Notes under the pieces: model-generated
What the model was told of the DNA's origin: nothing
What the model saw: only the letters and a program-made list of their open reading frames with translations
The model's database searches: none
Shown: positions 16,910 through 25,051 of the stretch, in pieces
How positions within the stretch are numbered: position 1 is the stretch's first letter
Layout of the letters: each line of letters begins with the position of its first letter
DNA from: SHAN690 sp041391765
GTDB lineage: Bacteria; Bacteroidota; Bacteroidia; Flavobacteriales_G; Salibacteraceae
NCBI GenBank assembly: GCA_041391765.1
Contig: JAWKNJ010000015.1
Location: forward strand, 143,700 to 207,699
Direction: 5' to 3'
DNA: 64,000 bases
Translations under genes and position numbers: made by a program

Positions 16910-18340
16910 ATGCACGATCACGAACAGTTATTAGGAGAGGAAAGGCAAGGTGAGGCCATGATGGTCGAGCAACTCAGCGATCAACTCACGGGCAAGAAAG
17001 TCTACTTGGAAAGCTACGGATGTCAGATGAATTTTTCTGACAGCGAGATTGTTGCATCTATCATGTCCAAAGCCGGATTTGAGACTACAAGAAATGCTGA
17101 GGAAGCTGATGTGGTGTTATTAAATACGTGTGCTATTCGAGACAACGCAGAACAACGTGTTAGAAATCGACTGACTCAATTTCAAAAGGAAAAGAAGGAT
17201 CATCCGGATAAAGTGATCGGGATTTTGGGCTGCATGGCCGAGCGATTGAAGTCGCAATTGCTGGAAGAAGAAAAACTGGTAGACCTAGTTGCGGGACCGG
17301 ACGCATATCGAGACTTACCGAACCTTGTTACTGAGGTTGGAACGGGACAAAAGGCAGTGAACGTTCTTCTTTCCAGAGATGAAACCTATGCTGAAATCAC
17401 TCCTGTGCGATTGGACTCGAATGGTGTGAGCGCTTTTATCTCAATCACCAGAGGTTGCGACAACATGTGTAGCTTTTGTGTAGTTCCATTCACAAGAGGT
17501 CGAGAAAGAAGCCGTGATCCAAAGTCAATCGTTCAAGAAGCTCATGATCTTTTCGATCGTGGTTATCGGGAAGTGACACTTTTAGGTCAAAACGTGGACA
17601 GCTACCGTTGGAACGTGACCAAAAAAGGTGATGTAGTTGATGAGAATGATGAGGTTGTAAATTTCGCTCAGCTATTGGAGAAAGTCGCTTTGGTGAATCC
17701 TGATTTGAGAGTTCGCTTTTCAACCTCTCATCCAAAGGACATGACGGACGAGGTTTTAGAAACCATGTCGAAATACGAGAACATTTGTGAATACATCCAC
17801 TTGCCTGTTCAGAGCGGCAATTCCGATGTGCTTCATAAAATGAATCGAGGTTACACCAGAGAATGGTACTTGAATCGCATCGAAGCCATTCGCAAGTTCA
17901 TGCCTGAGTGCGGAATCTCCACGGATGTGATTTCAGGATTCTGCGGAGAAACGGAAGAGCAGCATCAAGACACGATTAGCTTGATGAAAGAAGTGAAGTA
18001 TGACTTCGCGTACATGTTCTTTTACTCCGAGCGACCTAAGACATTAGCTGCCAGAAAGTATGAGGACGATGTTCCATTGGAAGAAAAGAAGCGAAGGCTG
18101 AATGAGGTGATCGCGGTGCAAATGGAGCATTCATTGGAAAGCAACAAAAAAGCTGTTGGCAAGACATATAAAGTGTTGATCGAGGGTGATTCCAAGCGAT
18201 CCAGCGATCAGCAGTGTGGACGAAACACGCAAAATGTAATGTGTGTATTCCCGAAGAAAGGTCATAAAGCTGGAGATTATGTGAACGTGAAAATCAATGA
18301 GTGTACTGCGGCCACATTGATTGGTGAGATTGTAGAATAA
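16910..18340 (+). CDS. miaB: tRNA-2-methylthio-N6-isopentenyladenosine37 synthase MiaB
   Basis: Radical-SAM methylthiotransferase acting on i6A37 of tRNAs. The N-terminal domain has its three cluster cysteines in YGCQMN, NTCAIRD and LGCMAER. The SAM cluster is CDNMCSFC in the block RGCDNMCSFCVVPFTRGRE, and a TRAM domain closes the C-terminus. ATG 16910 is chosen because an upstream in-frame TTG lies inside the promoter box; ATG at 16958 is another option. The gene begins a run of genes on the plus strand with the sigma-54-type activator 1 base after the stop. Confidence 0.94.
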   Translation: MHDHEQLLGEERQGEAMMVEQLSDQLTGKKVYLESYGCQMNFSDSEIVASIMSKAGFETTRNAEEADVVLLNTCAIRDNAEQRVRNRLTQFQKEKKDHPDKVIGILGCMAERLKSQLLEEEKLVDLVAGPDAYRDLPNLVTEVGTGQKAVNVLLSRDETYAEITPVRLDSNGVSAFISITRGCDNMCSFCVVPFTRGRERSRDPKSIVQEAHDLFDRGYREVTLLGQNVDSYRWNVTKKGDVVDENDEVVNFAQLLEKVALVNPDLRVRFSTSHPKDMTDEVLETMSKYENICEYIHLPVQSGNSDVLHKMNRGYTREWYLNRIEAIRKFMPECGISTDVISGFCGETEEQHQDTISLMKEVKYDFAYMFFYSERPKTLAARKYEDDVPLEEKKRRLNEVIAVQMEHSLESNKKAVGKTYKVLIEGDSKRSSDQQCGRNTQNVMCVFPKKGHKAGDYVNVKINECTAATLIGEIVE

Positions 18341-18341
18341 G

Positions 18342-19562
18342 ATGACAGTACAACAAGCAAAACAACGGTTCGGAATTATTGGAGTGAGTGCGATGTTGGA
18401 TCGCGCGATTGAGACGGCTCTACGTGTTGCTCCAACCGACTTGAGTGTTTTGATCACAGGTGAAAGTGGTGTTGGTAAAGAAGCCATGCCGCAGATAATT
18501 CACCACAACAGCACAAGAAAACATAACGGCTACATCGCGGTTAACTGCGGAGCCATTCCGGAAGGAACGATTGATTCAGAATTGTTCGGACACGAAAAAG
18601 GTTCGTTCACCGGAGCACACGAAACTCGAAAAGGTTACTTCGAAGTAGCGGATGGCGGTACCATCTTCCTAGATGAAGTGGCTGAACTTCCTGTTTCTAC
18701 TCAGGTGCGCTTGCTCCGTGTTTTAGAAACTGGCGAATTCATCAAAGTTGGTTCGAGCAAGGTTCAGAAAACAGATGTGCGTATCGTTGCCGCAACCAAT
18801 GTGGATGTTCCCGAAGCGATTAAAAAAGGAAAGTTCCGGGAAGATCTTTATTACCGATTGAACACCGTTCCGATCATGATGCCTTCGCTTCGTGAACGAA
18901 AGGAAGACATTCACTTGTTGTTCAGAAAATTTGCATCAGATTTTGGTGAGAAGTACAGGATGCCTGCTGTCCGATTGACGGATGACGCAGTTCGCATATT
19001 GGAAGACTATCGCTGGCCGGGAAACATCCGTCAGTTGAAGAACATTGCCGAGCAGCTGAGCGTGATTGAAAGTTCGCGCGACATTAATGCAGAGACCTTA
19101 CTGCGTTATTTACCAAACTACCAGGCCAGCAAGGTTCCAACCATATATAAGCCTGAGTCGCAGAGCGATCTAAATGAACGTGAGATCTTATATAAGGTGT
19201 TGTTCGACATGAAGAACGAGGTGAACGAGTTGAAAAAGCTCGTTATGGACATTCTTCAAAATGGTAGTGAGAGCATCGATGCGGAAGCTCTTCGCAAAGT
19301 TTACAATGCTAGTCCCTCGACTGCAGCTGCTTCGGCTGAGGCCTTTGACTATGAAATTCACCCTGCTGTTCACATTAACAATGATGATCTAATTGAAGAC
19401 AGTGAGGTTGTTGAAGAGTCACTTTCAATAGAAGAGAAGGAAAAGGAGCTGATCAAAAAGGCTTTGGAGAAATATAACGGCCGCAGGAAAAATGCCGCGA
19501 ACGAACTCGGCATTTCAGAACGCACTCTTTATCGCAAAATCAAGGAGTATGACCTTAACTAA
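18342..19562 (+). CDS. Sigma-54-dependent activator (AAA+ and Fis-type HTH, no receiver domain)
   Basis: Bacterial enhancer-binding protein of 406 residues. It starts directly with the AAA+ domain: Walker A GESGVGKE (40-47), sigma-54 contact loop GSFTGA (87-92, Ser in place of the usual Ala), Walker B TIFLDE (107-112), and RWPGNIRQLKN. The Fis-type helix-turn-helix is at the end (GRRKNAANELGISERTLYRK). There is no receiver, GAF or PAS input domain, so activity may be set by expression or by a partner. The order miaB, activator, lptE, secG recurs in Bacteroidota. A possible target is the groES promoter region 2.3 kb downstream. Confidence 0.9.
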   Translation: MTVQQAKQRFGIIGVSAMLDRAIETALRVAPTDLSVLITGESGVGKEAMPQIIHHNSTRKHNGYIAVNCGAIPEGTIDSELFGHEKGSFTGAHETRKGYFEVADGGTIFLDEVAELPVSTQVRLLRVLETGEFIKVGSSKVQKTDVRIVAATNVDVPEAIKKGKFREDLYYRLNTVPIMMPSLRERKEDIHLLFRKFASDFGEKYRMPAVRLTDDAVRILEDYRWPGNIRQLKNIAEQLSVIESSRDINAETLLRYLPNYQASKVPTIYKPESQSDLNEREILYKVLFDMKNEVNELKKLVMDILQNGSESIDAEALRKVYNASPSTAAASAEAFDYEIHPAVHINNDDLIEDSEVVEESLSIEEKEKELIKKALEKYNGRRKNAANELGISERTLYRKIKEYDLN

Positions 19563-19575
19563 TGCAGTTCAAAAC

Positions 19576-19627
19576 CGTCATTGGGTCAATAGGTCATTCA
19601 ACCAAATGACTCAATGACCGAATGACG
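19576..19627. repeat. Imperfect 52-base palindrome reaching into the lptE start codon
   Basis: Left arm 19576-19598 pairs with 19605-19627 around a 6-base loop; about 20 of 23 positions pair (one as G-T), with three mismatches. It is built from repeated TCATT/AATGA units. The lptE ATG (19622-19624) lies within the right arm, so the RNA hairpin would hide the start codon. It may be a translational control element, a weak terminator, or a small repeat element. Confidence 0.6.
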
Positions 19628-20140
19628 ACACGTAAGTCAAAATTAACGCAACTGCTGTGTATCGGTTCATTGCTCTTTATTCTGGGCTGCAAGGTCAACT
19701 ACTCCTTCACAGGTGCGAGTGTGAGTCCGGATATTCACACCATTTCGATAGCGGTTTTTCCTTCCTATGCAGCTTTGGCTCCACCTAACCTGAGTCAAAC
19801 ATTCACGGAATCTCTGAAAGACATTTTTCTACGACAAACGAACTTGACCTTGGTTCGTGCGAATGGAGACATTCAGATTGAAGGTGAAATTACCGGATAT
19901 GATGAACGCCCAGAAGCGGTGTCCGGAAGTGAAACAGCAACATTGACGAGACTGACGATTACCGTAAAAGTGAGGTATACCGACACAAAAGACGAAACCA
20001 AAAGCTACGAACAGAGCTTCTCGAACTTCGCTCAGTTTGATGGCGGTACAAACTTGAGCACGGTTGAACAAACCTTGATCACGGAGATTAACGAAAAGCT
20101 CACGCAAGACATCTTTAATAAGTCACTCGGAAACTGGTAA
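19622..20140 (+). CDS. lptE: LPS-assembly lipoprotein LptE
   Basis: Outer-membrane lipoprotein that plugs the LptD barrel during LPS insertion. The signal peptide ends in the lipobox FILGC (Cys23). The following sequence, VNYSFTGASVSPDIHTISI, is typical of Bacteroidota LptE, as is the length of 172 residues. The start codon sits inside a palindrome. It is followed after 1 base by the next gene, so both are probably co-translated. Confidence 0.88.
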   Translation: MTTRKSKLTQLLCIGSLLFILGCKVNYSFTGASVSPDIHTISIAVFPSYAALAPPNLSQTFTESLKDIFLRQTNLTLVRANGDIQIEGEITGYDERPEAVSGSETATLTRLTITVKVRYTDTKDETKSYEQSFSNFAQFDGGTNLSTVEQTLITEINEKLTQDIFNKSLGNW

Positions 20141-20141
20141 G

Positions 20142-21032
20142 ATGCTCGATCACTGGATTGACATATTAAATGAACGAGTTCCCTCAGCCGAGGAACACAC
20201 GACATTGGTATCGTTGGCAGACCAATATCCGTTCGCATCCGCTGTTCAAACATTGAAAGCCCGAAGTGCTAAGCTTCGTAACGAACCCGACTTCGAGTCC
20301 ATCGCGATTGAAGCTGCCATTCGATCAGCTGACCGAAAAGTGCTTCACTCATTTGTATTCGCGGATGATCATTTTGTAGCACCTGCAATTGAGCAAGAGC
20401 AACAAATTGAAATCGAGCAAAAAGAAGTCGAAACTGAAAAGCCTGAACCAGCTCAACAAGAACCTGAAATGATTCATGAGTTGGATCGTTTGCTTGTGGC
20501 CGAGGCCCTAAGTGCAGGAGCTGCCATTGAATTGTTGGAAGAAGACGAGATCGAGGCGATTACTGAATTGCATGAGGTGGAAGTTCAAGAAGAACTTATC
20601 TCTCCATCCTTCGCTGAAGCTTCGGATGACGAGGAAGAACTGGAACCAGAAGAAGTCGAGGTTCCGCTTCGCGATAAAATGAGTTTTTCATCATGGATGG
20701 AAGCCTTGGCCGACCCATCTGAGGTGCAGGAAGTGGAAACTCCAAAACCTTCGGTCATTGCCAAAAAGGACACGCTGGCCATCATCGATCACTTCATCGA
20801 GAACGAATCGTCATTGGTTCCGAAACGCGCTGAATTCTTCTCTCCTGCTAAGGCTGCGAAAAACAGTTTAATCGATCACGATGAAATTGTAAGTGAAACT
20901 TTAGCCAGTATTTATGCCGCTCAAGGCAACTATAAAAAGGCTATTTCGACCTATGAAAAGCTCGGCTTGCTGCATCCTGAAAAAAGCAGTTATTTTGCCG
21001 CCCTTATTTCAAAATTGAAACAAAACAAATAA
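20142..21032 (+). CDS. Acidic protein with C-terminal TPR-like segment, function unknown
   Basis: 296 residues. The N-terminal about 75 residues look like a small helical domain; the middle (about 80-190) is very rich in Glu and likely disordered. The last about 60 residues (ETLASIYAAQGNYKKAISTYEKLGLLHPEKS) form one to two TPR helices. No signal peptide, so it is cytoplasmic. It lies between lptE (1 base) and secG (8 bases), a position that is conserved for a similar protein in flavobacteria. Function is not known. Confidence 0.75.
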   Translation: MLDHWIDILNERVPSAEEHTTLVSLADQYPFASAVQTLKARSAKLRNEPDFESIAIEAAIRSADRKVLHSFVFADDHFVAPAIEQEQQIEIEQKEVETEKPEPAQQEPEMIHELDRLLVAEALSAGAAIELLEEDEIEAITELHEVEVQEELISPSFAEASDDEEELEPEEVEVPLRDKMSFSSWMEALADPSEVQEVETPKPSVIAKKDTLAIIDHFIENESSLVPKRAEFFSPAKAAKNSLIDHDEIVSETLASIYAAQGNYKKAISTYEKLGLLHPEKSSYFAALISKLKQNK

Positions 21033-21040
21033 CATAGATC

Positions 21041-21367
21041 ATGATCATTATCTCCATCCTCATCTTTATCGTAAGCCTCTTGCTTATGGGGATTGTTCTT
21101 ATTCAGAATTCAAAAGGCGGTGGCTTGGCATCAGGCTTCAGCTCATCCAATCAAATTGTAGGTGTTCAGCGCACAACTGACTTCCTTGAAAAAGGAACTT
21201 GGATCCTTGCGGTATCTCTATTGGTACTTTGCTTGGTTTCAACTGCCTTCATCGGAGGAACAGTTGCTGAAGAGCAAACCAGTGAATTGGAAGGTGTGAT
21301 CAATAATGAGGTTATTCCATCAGCAGGCTTCGATGAGAGCGAGGCTCCGCTTCCTGGCGATGAATAA
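21041..21367 (+). CDS. secG: Preprotein translocase subunit SecG
   Basis: Small subunit of the SecYEG channel. Two transmembrane helices (about residues 2-21 and 52-72) flank the hallmark loop VLIQNSKGGGLASGFSSS. The C-terminal tail is acidic. Length 108 is normal. Its last 8 bases overlap the start of the next lipoprotein gene. Confidence 0.9.
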   Translation: MIIISILIFIVSLLLMGIVLIQNSKGGGLASGFSSSNQIVGVQRTTDFLEKGTWILAVSLLVLCLVSTAFIGGTVAEEQTSELEGVINNEVIPSAGFDESEAPLPGDE

Positions 21368-21755
21368 GATCCTATTTGTTTTAGTTACTTCCCTTTTTTT
21401 ATTTGTTTCCTGCCGCAAGGAGAAAAACCGAATTTGCGAATTGTATGACAGCCCTGTTGGGTATGCAATTGGGCTAGTTGACCATTCTATTTCTGTTCCC
21501 ACCAAAACCACTTACGTATATGAGTACGAGGTTGATGGAGAACAATTTGAGGGAAATGAAAAGGCTTATGGGATTGGCCAAGATGATTCTTGGTTCATTG
21601 GAAAACAATTTGTGGTGGTTTATGAACTTGCGGATCCTTCAAACAGCGATTTGAACATTGACTTCCTTATTGAAACTGATGATGATTTTGAATCGTTCCT
21701 AAATGAACATCAGGATAGCAAACTACAACCGGACTATCCAAACAAGTGTAAATAA
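21360..21755 (+). CDS. Small lipoprotein, function unknown
   Basis: Starting at ATG 21360, the protein has 131 residues and a clear lipoprotein signal (ILFVLVTSLFLFVSC). An upstream in-frame ATG at 21306 lies inside secG and would spoil the signal, so it is rejected. No domain recognised. The mature part is acidic and has aromatic residues spaced as in a small beta fold. It overlaps secG by 8 bases and is followed by a strong terminator that closes the operon. Confidence 0.7.
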   Translation: MNKILFVLVTSLFLFVSCRKEKNRICELYDSPVGYAIGLVDHSISVPTKTTYVYEYEVDGEQFEGNEKAYGIGQDDSWFIGKQFVVVYELADPSNSDLNIDFLIETDDDFESFLNEHQDSKLQPDYPNKCK

Positions 21756-21773
21756 TCACTTAGAAGCATCAAG

Positions 21774-21811
21774 AAAATGTCAGCTTGTCACACAGGCTGA
21801 CATTTTTTTTT
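21774..21811 (+). terminator. Intrinsic terminator closing the miaB-secG gene run
   Basis: Eleven-bp stem (21774-21784 with 21796-21806), 11-base loop, then a T run to 21811. The arms contain TGTCAGC/GCTGACA, so the DNA may also serve as a protein-binding site for the groES promoter downstream. Confidence 0.85.
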
Positions 21812-21854
21812 GACTTCCTGCCAAAGTTGTCAGCCAAAGCCCTTTTCAAGGCAG

Positions 21855-21869
21855 TGGCACAAAATCTGA
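21855..21869 (+). promoter_or_regulatory. Candidate sigma-54 promoter for groESL
   Basis: TGGCAC (21855-21860) matches the -24 element exactly; CTGA at 21866-21869 matches the -12 element TTGC partly. The GG to GA spacing of 10 bases is correct. No TAnnTTTG box is seen before groES. TGTCA or TGACA sites lie at 21778, 21786, 21798 and 21828, where activator sites would be expected. Confidence 0.5.
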
Positions 21870-21903
21870 CTAAAGGCGAATTCGAAATCTAAATCTTCTA
21901 AAA

Positions 21904-22182
21904 ATGTCAGGAGTGAACTTTAAACCAAATGAAGACCGCGTGTTGGTAGAGCCAGCAGCTGCGGAAGAAAAGACAGCGGGAGGAATCATCATCCCCGACA
22001 CAGCGAAAGAAAAACCACAGAAAGGAACAGTGATAGCCGTAGGACCTGGCAAGAAAGACGAGCCAATGACCCTAACATCAGGTTCAACTGTTTTCTACGG
22101 AAAATACTCAGGAACTGAGATCCAATTGGATGGTAAAGACTATTTGATCATGCGATCTTCCGACATCCTTGGAAGCATCTAA
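21904..22182 (+). CDS. groES: Co-chaperonin GroES
   Basis: Ten-kDa co-chaperonin capping GroEL. Conserved parts: FKPNEDRVLVEP, the mobile loop EEKTAGGIIIPDTAKEKP, and GTVIAVGPG. Length 92 is normal. It is followed after 29 bases by groEL. Control may be by sigma-54 rather than by HrcA/CIRCE; no CIRCE inverted repeat was found. Confidence 0.97.
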   Translation: MSGVNFKPNEDRVLVEPAAAEEKTAGGIIIPDTAKEKPQKGTVIAVGPGKKDEPMTLTSGSTVFYGKYSGTEIQLDGKDYLIMRSSDILGSI

Positions 22183-22211
22183 TCATTTATCAAAACTGAA
22201 AACTAAGAGAA

Positions 22212-23846
22212 ATGGCAAAAGAGATATTATTTGATCAGGAAGCACGCGATGCCTTGAAGAAAGGTGTTGACGCGTTGGCTGATGCAGTGAAAGTGACGTT
22301 AGGGCCAAAAGGTCGAAACGTTGTGATCGACAAGAAATTCGGAGCACCAAACATTACGAAGGATGGTGTGACCGTAGCGAAGGAAATCGAGTTGAAAGAC
22401 CCGGTTGAGAACATGGGCGCGCAGATGGTGAAGGAAGTTGCTTCTAAAACTGCAGATGTTGCAGGTGATGGAACAACAACTGCTACTGTTCTTGCTCAGG
22501 CTATCGTAACAGCAGGTTTGAAGAACGTTACTGCAGGTGCGAATCCAATGGATTTGAAGCGCGGTATTGACAAGGCTGTTGCAGCGATCAATGAAAACTT
22601 GAGCAAAATGTCACAAGAAGTTGGTGACGACTTCGCGAAGATTGAGCAGGTTGGAACCATTTCAGCTAATAATGATGCTACTATCGGAAAGCTGATTGCT
22701 GAGGCGATGCAGAAGGTGGGTAAGGAAGGTGTGATCACCGTGGAAGAAGCGAAAGGAACCGAAACTACAGTTGACGTAGTGGAAGGTATGCAGTTCGATC
22801 GCGGTTACTTGAGCCCATACTTCGTGACCAACGCTGACAAGATGATTGCCGAGTTGGACAATCCTTACATCTTGATTCACGACAAGAAGGTTTCTAACAT
22901 TCAGGAGATCGTTCCGATTTTGGAAAAAGTTGCTCAGCAAGGAGCTTCTTTGTTGATCATCGCTGAAGATGTAGAAGGAACTGCTTTGGCTGGGTTGGTT
23001 GTAAACAAGCTTCGCGGTGGATTGAAAGTGGCTGCTGTTAAAGCTCCAGGATTCGGAGACCGCAGAAAAGCAATGTTGGAAGACATCGCCATCCTTACAG
23101 GTGGTCAAGTGATTAGCGAAGAACGCGGATTCAAATTGGACCAGGCTGATATGTCAATGCTTGGACGTGCCGAGAAAATCGACATCGACAAGGACAACAC
23201 CACCATCATCAACGGTGCCGGAGGCAAGGAAGACATCAAGGCTCGTGTGAACCAAATCAAGGCGCAAATCGAGACTACAACCAGCGATTACGACAAGGAG
23301 AAATTGCAAGAGCGTTTGGCTAAGCTAGGTGGTGGAGTTGCAGTTCTTTACGTAGGTGCCGCCACTGAAGTGGAGATGAAAGAGAAGAAAGACCGAGTGG
23401 ATGATGCACTTCACGCAACCCGTGCGGCTGTGGAAGAAGGAATCGTACCTGGTGGGGGTGTTGCTTTCATCCGTGCGATCAGCGCATTGGATTCATTGAA
23501 AGGCGACAACGAAGATCAGACTACTGGCGTTGCGATCGTTCGAAGAGCGTTGGAAGAGCCATTGCGTCAGATCGTTGCTAACGCTGGTGGAGAAGGTTCA
23601 ATCGTGGTGCAGAAGGTGATGGAAGGCAAAGCTGACTTCGGTTACAACGCTGCCACTGACGTTTACGAGAACCTTTACGCAGCAGGCGTAATCGATCCTA
23701 AGAAAGTAACGCGAGTTTCATTAGAAAATGCAGCTTCAATTGCAGGTTTGTTGTTGACCACCGAGTGTGTGTTGGCAGATGAGCCGGAAGAAGCGCCAGC
23801 CGGAATGCCTCCAGGAGGAATGGGTGGCATGGGAGGAATGATGTAA
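22212..23846 (+). CDS. groEL: Chaperonin GroEL
   Basis: ATP-dependent folding chaperonin, 544 residues. It has the nucleotide-binding motifs VTLGPKGRNVV and AGDGTTTATVLAQ, the central AAVKAPGFGDRRKAMLEDIA, and ends with the Gly-Met tail GGMGGMGGMM. It forms an operon with groES and is followed by a terminator. Confidence 0.98.
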   Translation: MAKEILFDQEARDALKKGVDALADAVKVTLGPKGRNVVIDKKFGAPNITKDGVTVAKEIELKDPVENMGAQMVKEVASKTADVAGDGTTTATVLAQAIVTAGLKNVTAGANPMDLKRGIDKAVAAINENLSKMSQEVGDDFAKIEQVGTISANNDATIGKLIAEAMQKVGKEGVITVEEAKGTETTVDVVEGMQFDRGYLSPYFVTNADKMIAELDNPYILIHDKKVSNIQEIVPILEKVAQQGASLLIIAEDVEGTALAGLVVNKLRGGLKVAAVKAPGFGDRRKAMLEDIAILTGGQVISEERGFKLDQADMSMLGRAEKIDIDKDNTTIINGAGGKEDIKARVNQIKAQIETTTSDYDKEKLQERLAKLGGGVAVLYVGAATEVEMKEKKDRVDDALHATRAAVEEGIVPGGGVAFIRAISALDSLKGDNEDQTTGVAIVRRALEEPLRQIVANAGGEGSIVVQKVMEGKADFGYNAATDVYENLYAAGVIDPKKVTRVSLENAASIAGLLLTTECVLADEPEEAPAGMPPGGMGGMGGMM

Positions 23847-23864
23847 TTCACGCAACCGATATAG

Positions 23865-23895
23865 AAAACCCCGAGGCAGTGCTTCGGGGTTTTTT
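23865..23895 (+). terminator. Intrinsic terminator after groEL
   Basis: Ten-bp stem AAAACCCCGA/TCGGGGTTTT (23865-23874 with 23884-23893), 9-base loop, and a T run. Confidence 0.88.
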
Positions 23896-23938
23896 GTTTG
23901 ATCTATCTTGACCTAATCAACGAATAACCCAAAAATAC

Positions 23939-24619
23939 ATGAGTGACTTCACTTATTTCATGCAAGGCTTCCGCCACTCGATTATCAATGCGCGAAATCA
24001 ATTCGAACACGCTCTACAAATAGCTGAAAGCGAACATTATGGTCTAGCATCTTCTATTCTGGTGATTAGTGCAGAGGAATCCATGAAGGCTTATGCTATC
24101 CTGTCGAGAGCTCTTTTTCCTTTCATAGAATTCGAAAATTACAATAAGGTTTTCCGTGACCACAAATTCAAAATTGAGAGTATTCGTGGTCTTGTGGCTA
24201 TGGATGCACTATTTCAAGCTGCCATGATTCATATTCAGGAACCCAAGATCAAAGCCTTGGAAACAGATTCAAGCAATATGTCAGCTATAAGAAAACAAGG
24301 CATCGACAATATGGTCAAATGGTTGGATGATGACATTCAAGGCAGGTCAGATTTTGATACTGAATTGATATGGTGGAAAAAAGCACAATCGTTAAAGGAA
24401 CGTGGATTTTATGTGAGTGATAAATCAGCAACTTGGGTCACGCCAGATTCTGTTACGAAAGCAGAATTTGATCAAACGAAAGAGTACGTTTCTAGAATTC
24501 TAAAAAGAACTGAGCGATTTGAGAGAATCAACTTTGCAAGTGAGGATTTTAAGGAATTTGGGAAATCAGTTTCAAAGTTTTTTAAGCAGCGAAAAGAAAG
24601 CCGGAAAAAGCAGACATAA
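23939..24619 (+). CDS. AbiV-like HEPN protein (possible abortive infection protein)
   Basis: 226 residues, cytoplasmic. It resembles the AbiV family: a first helix ending in ISAEESMKAYAI (family pattern EE-xx-KA), then FRDHKFKI (conserved His/Lys motif), and later RGFYVSD-x-TWVTPD, close to the family's R-x-LYVD and W-x-P segments. AbiV of Lactococcus stops phage growth by blocking translation. The C-terminus is Lys-rich. It sits alone between the groEL terminator and nfuA, converging on nfuA with 2 bases between stops. No partner gene is seen. Family call by eye only. Confidence 0.55.
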   Translation: MSDFTYFMQGFRHSIINARNQFEHALQIAESEHYGLASSILVISAEESMKAYAILSRALFPFIEFENYNKVFRDHKFKIESIRGLVAMDALFQAAMIHIQEPKIKALETDSSNMSAIRKQGIDNMVKWLDDDIQGRSDFDTELIWWKKAQSLKERGFYVSDKSATWVTPDSVTKAEFDQTKEYVSRILKRTERFERINFASEDFKEFGKSVSKFFKQRKESRKKQT

Positions 24620-24621
24620 CT

Positions 24622-24888
24622 TTACCTACTCAACTCAAAGTTCACCGGTTCCACGCGGGTGATCTCCGGGACCAAGCGCTTGATGGCGTCTTCCACGCCA
24701 TTCTTAAAGGTCATGTTGTTCATGGAACAGCCGCTGCAAGCACCCACAAATTGAATCTTCAGCACGCGATCAGCTGTGATGTCCACAATCTCCAAATCGC
24801 CACCGTCCTCGTGTAAAAAAGGTCGCAACTCTTCCAGCGCATTCACCACTTTCAAAAACAACTCCTCTGCCACCACGTTCTGTTCCAT
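24622..24888 (-). CDS. NifU-like C-terminal domain Fe-S carrier protein
   Basis: Small scaffold/carrier for Fe-S clusters, 88 residues from ATG 24888 (a TTG two codons earlier is also in frame). The cluster-binding pair is in ACSGCSMNNMT, and the preceding PFLHEDGGDLEIV is the usual NifU-C motif. It lies downstream of mrp, another Fe-S factor, with a 163-base gap that holds a REP-like element. Confidence 0.88.
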   Translation of the reverse strand: MEQNVVAEELFLKVVNALEELRPFLHEDGGDLEIVDITADRVLKIQFVGACSGCSMNNMTFKNGVEDAIKRLVPEITRVEPVNFELSR

Positions 24889-24948
24889 GCTCAAATGTAT
24901 GAAGCCAATTAATATTACATGTTGGTTTTGAATGACCTAAATCGGTAA

Positions 24949-24984
24949 GTCAGTTCGAGCGCGAGGAACGAGCTGGTCGAGAAC
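24949..24984. repeat. REP-like imperfect palindrome, copy 1
   Basis: GTCAGTTCGAGC then a short spacer and GTCGAGAAC. A matching element in the opposite orientation lies at 26135-26178 on the other side of mrp. Similar short GTTCTCGA...TCGAACTGAC elements are frequent in intergenic DNA of Bacteroidota. The rest of 24889-25051 shows nothing else clear. Confidence 0.5.
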
Positions 24985-25051
24985 GACTGGATCCGAAGAT
25001 CAAATTTCGTCCGCTGTCCACATTTCGACCATCCAAGCTGAGGCGTGGAGC

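Noticed and set aside
21306..21359. Longer start for the small lipoprotein
   Set aside because: It lies inside secG and would place charged residues before the lipoprotein signal.
21774..21904. CIRCE/HrcA control of groESL
   Set aside because: No TTAGCACTC-N9-GAGTGCTAA repeat is present; the arms found are TGTCAGC/GCTGACA.
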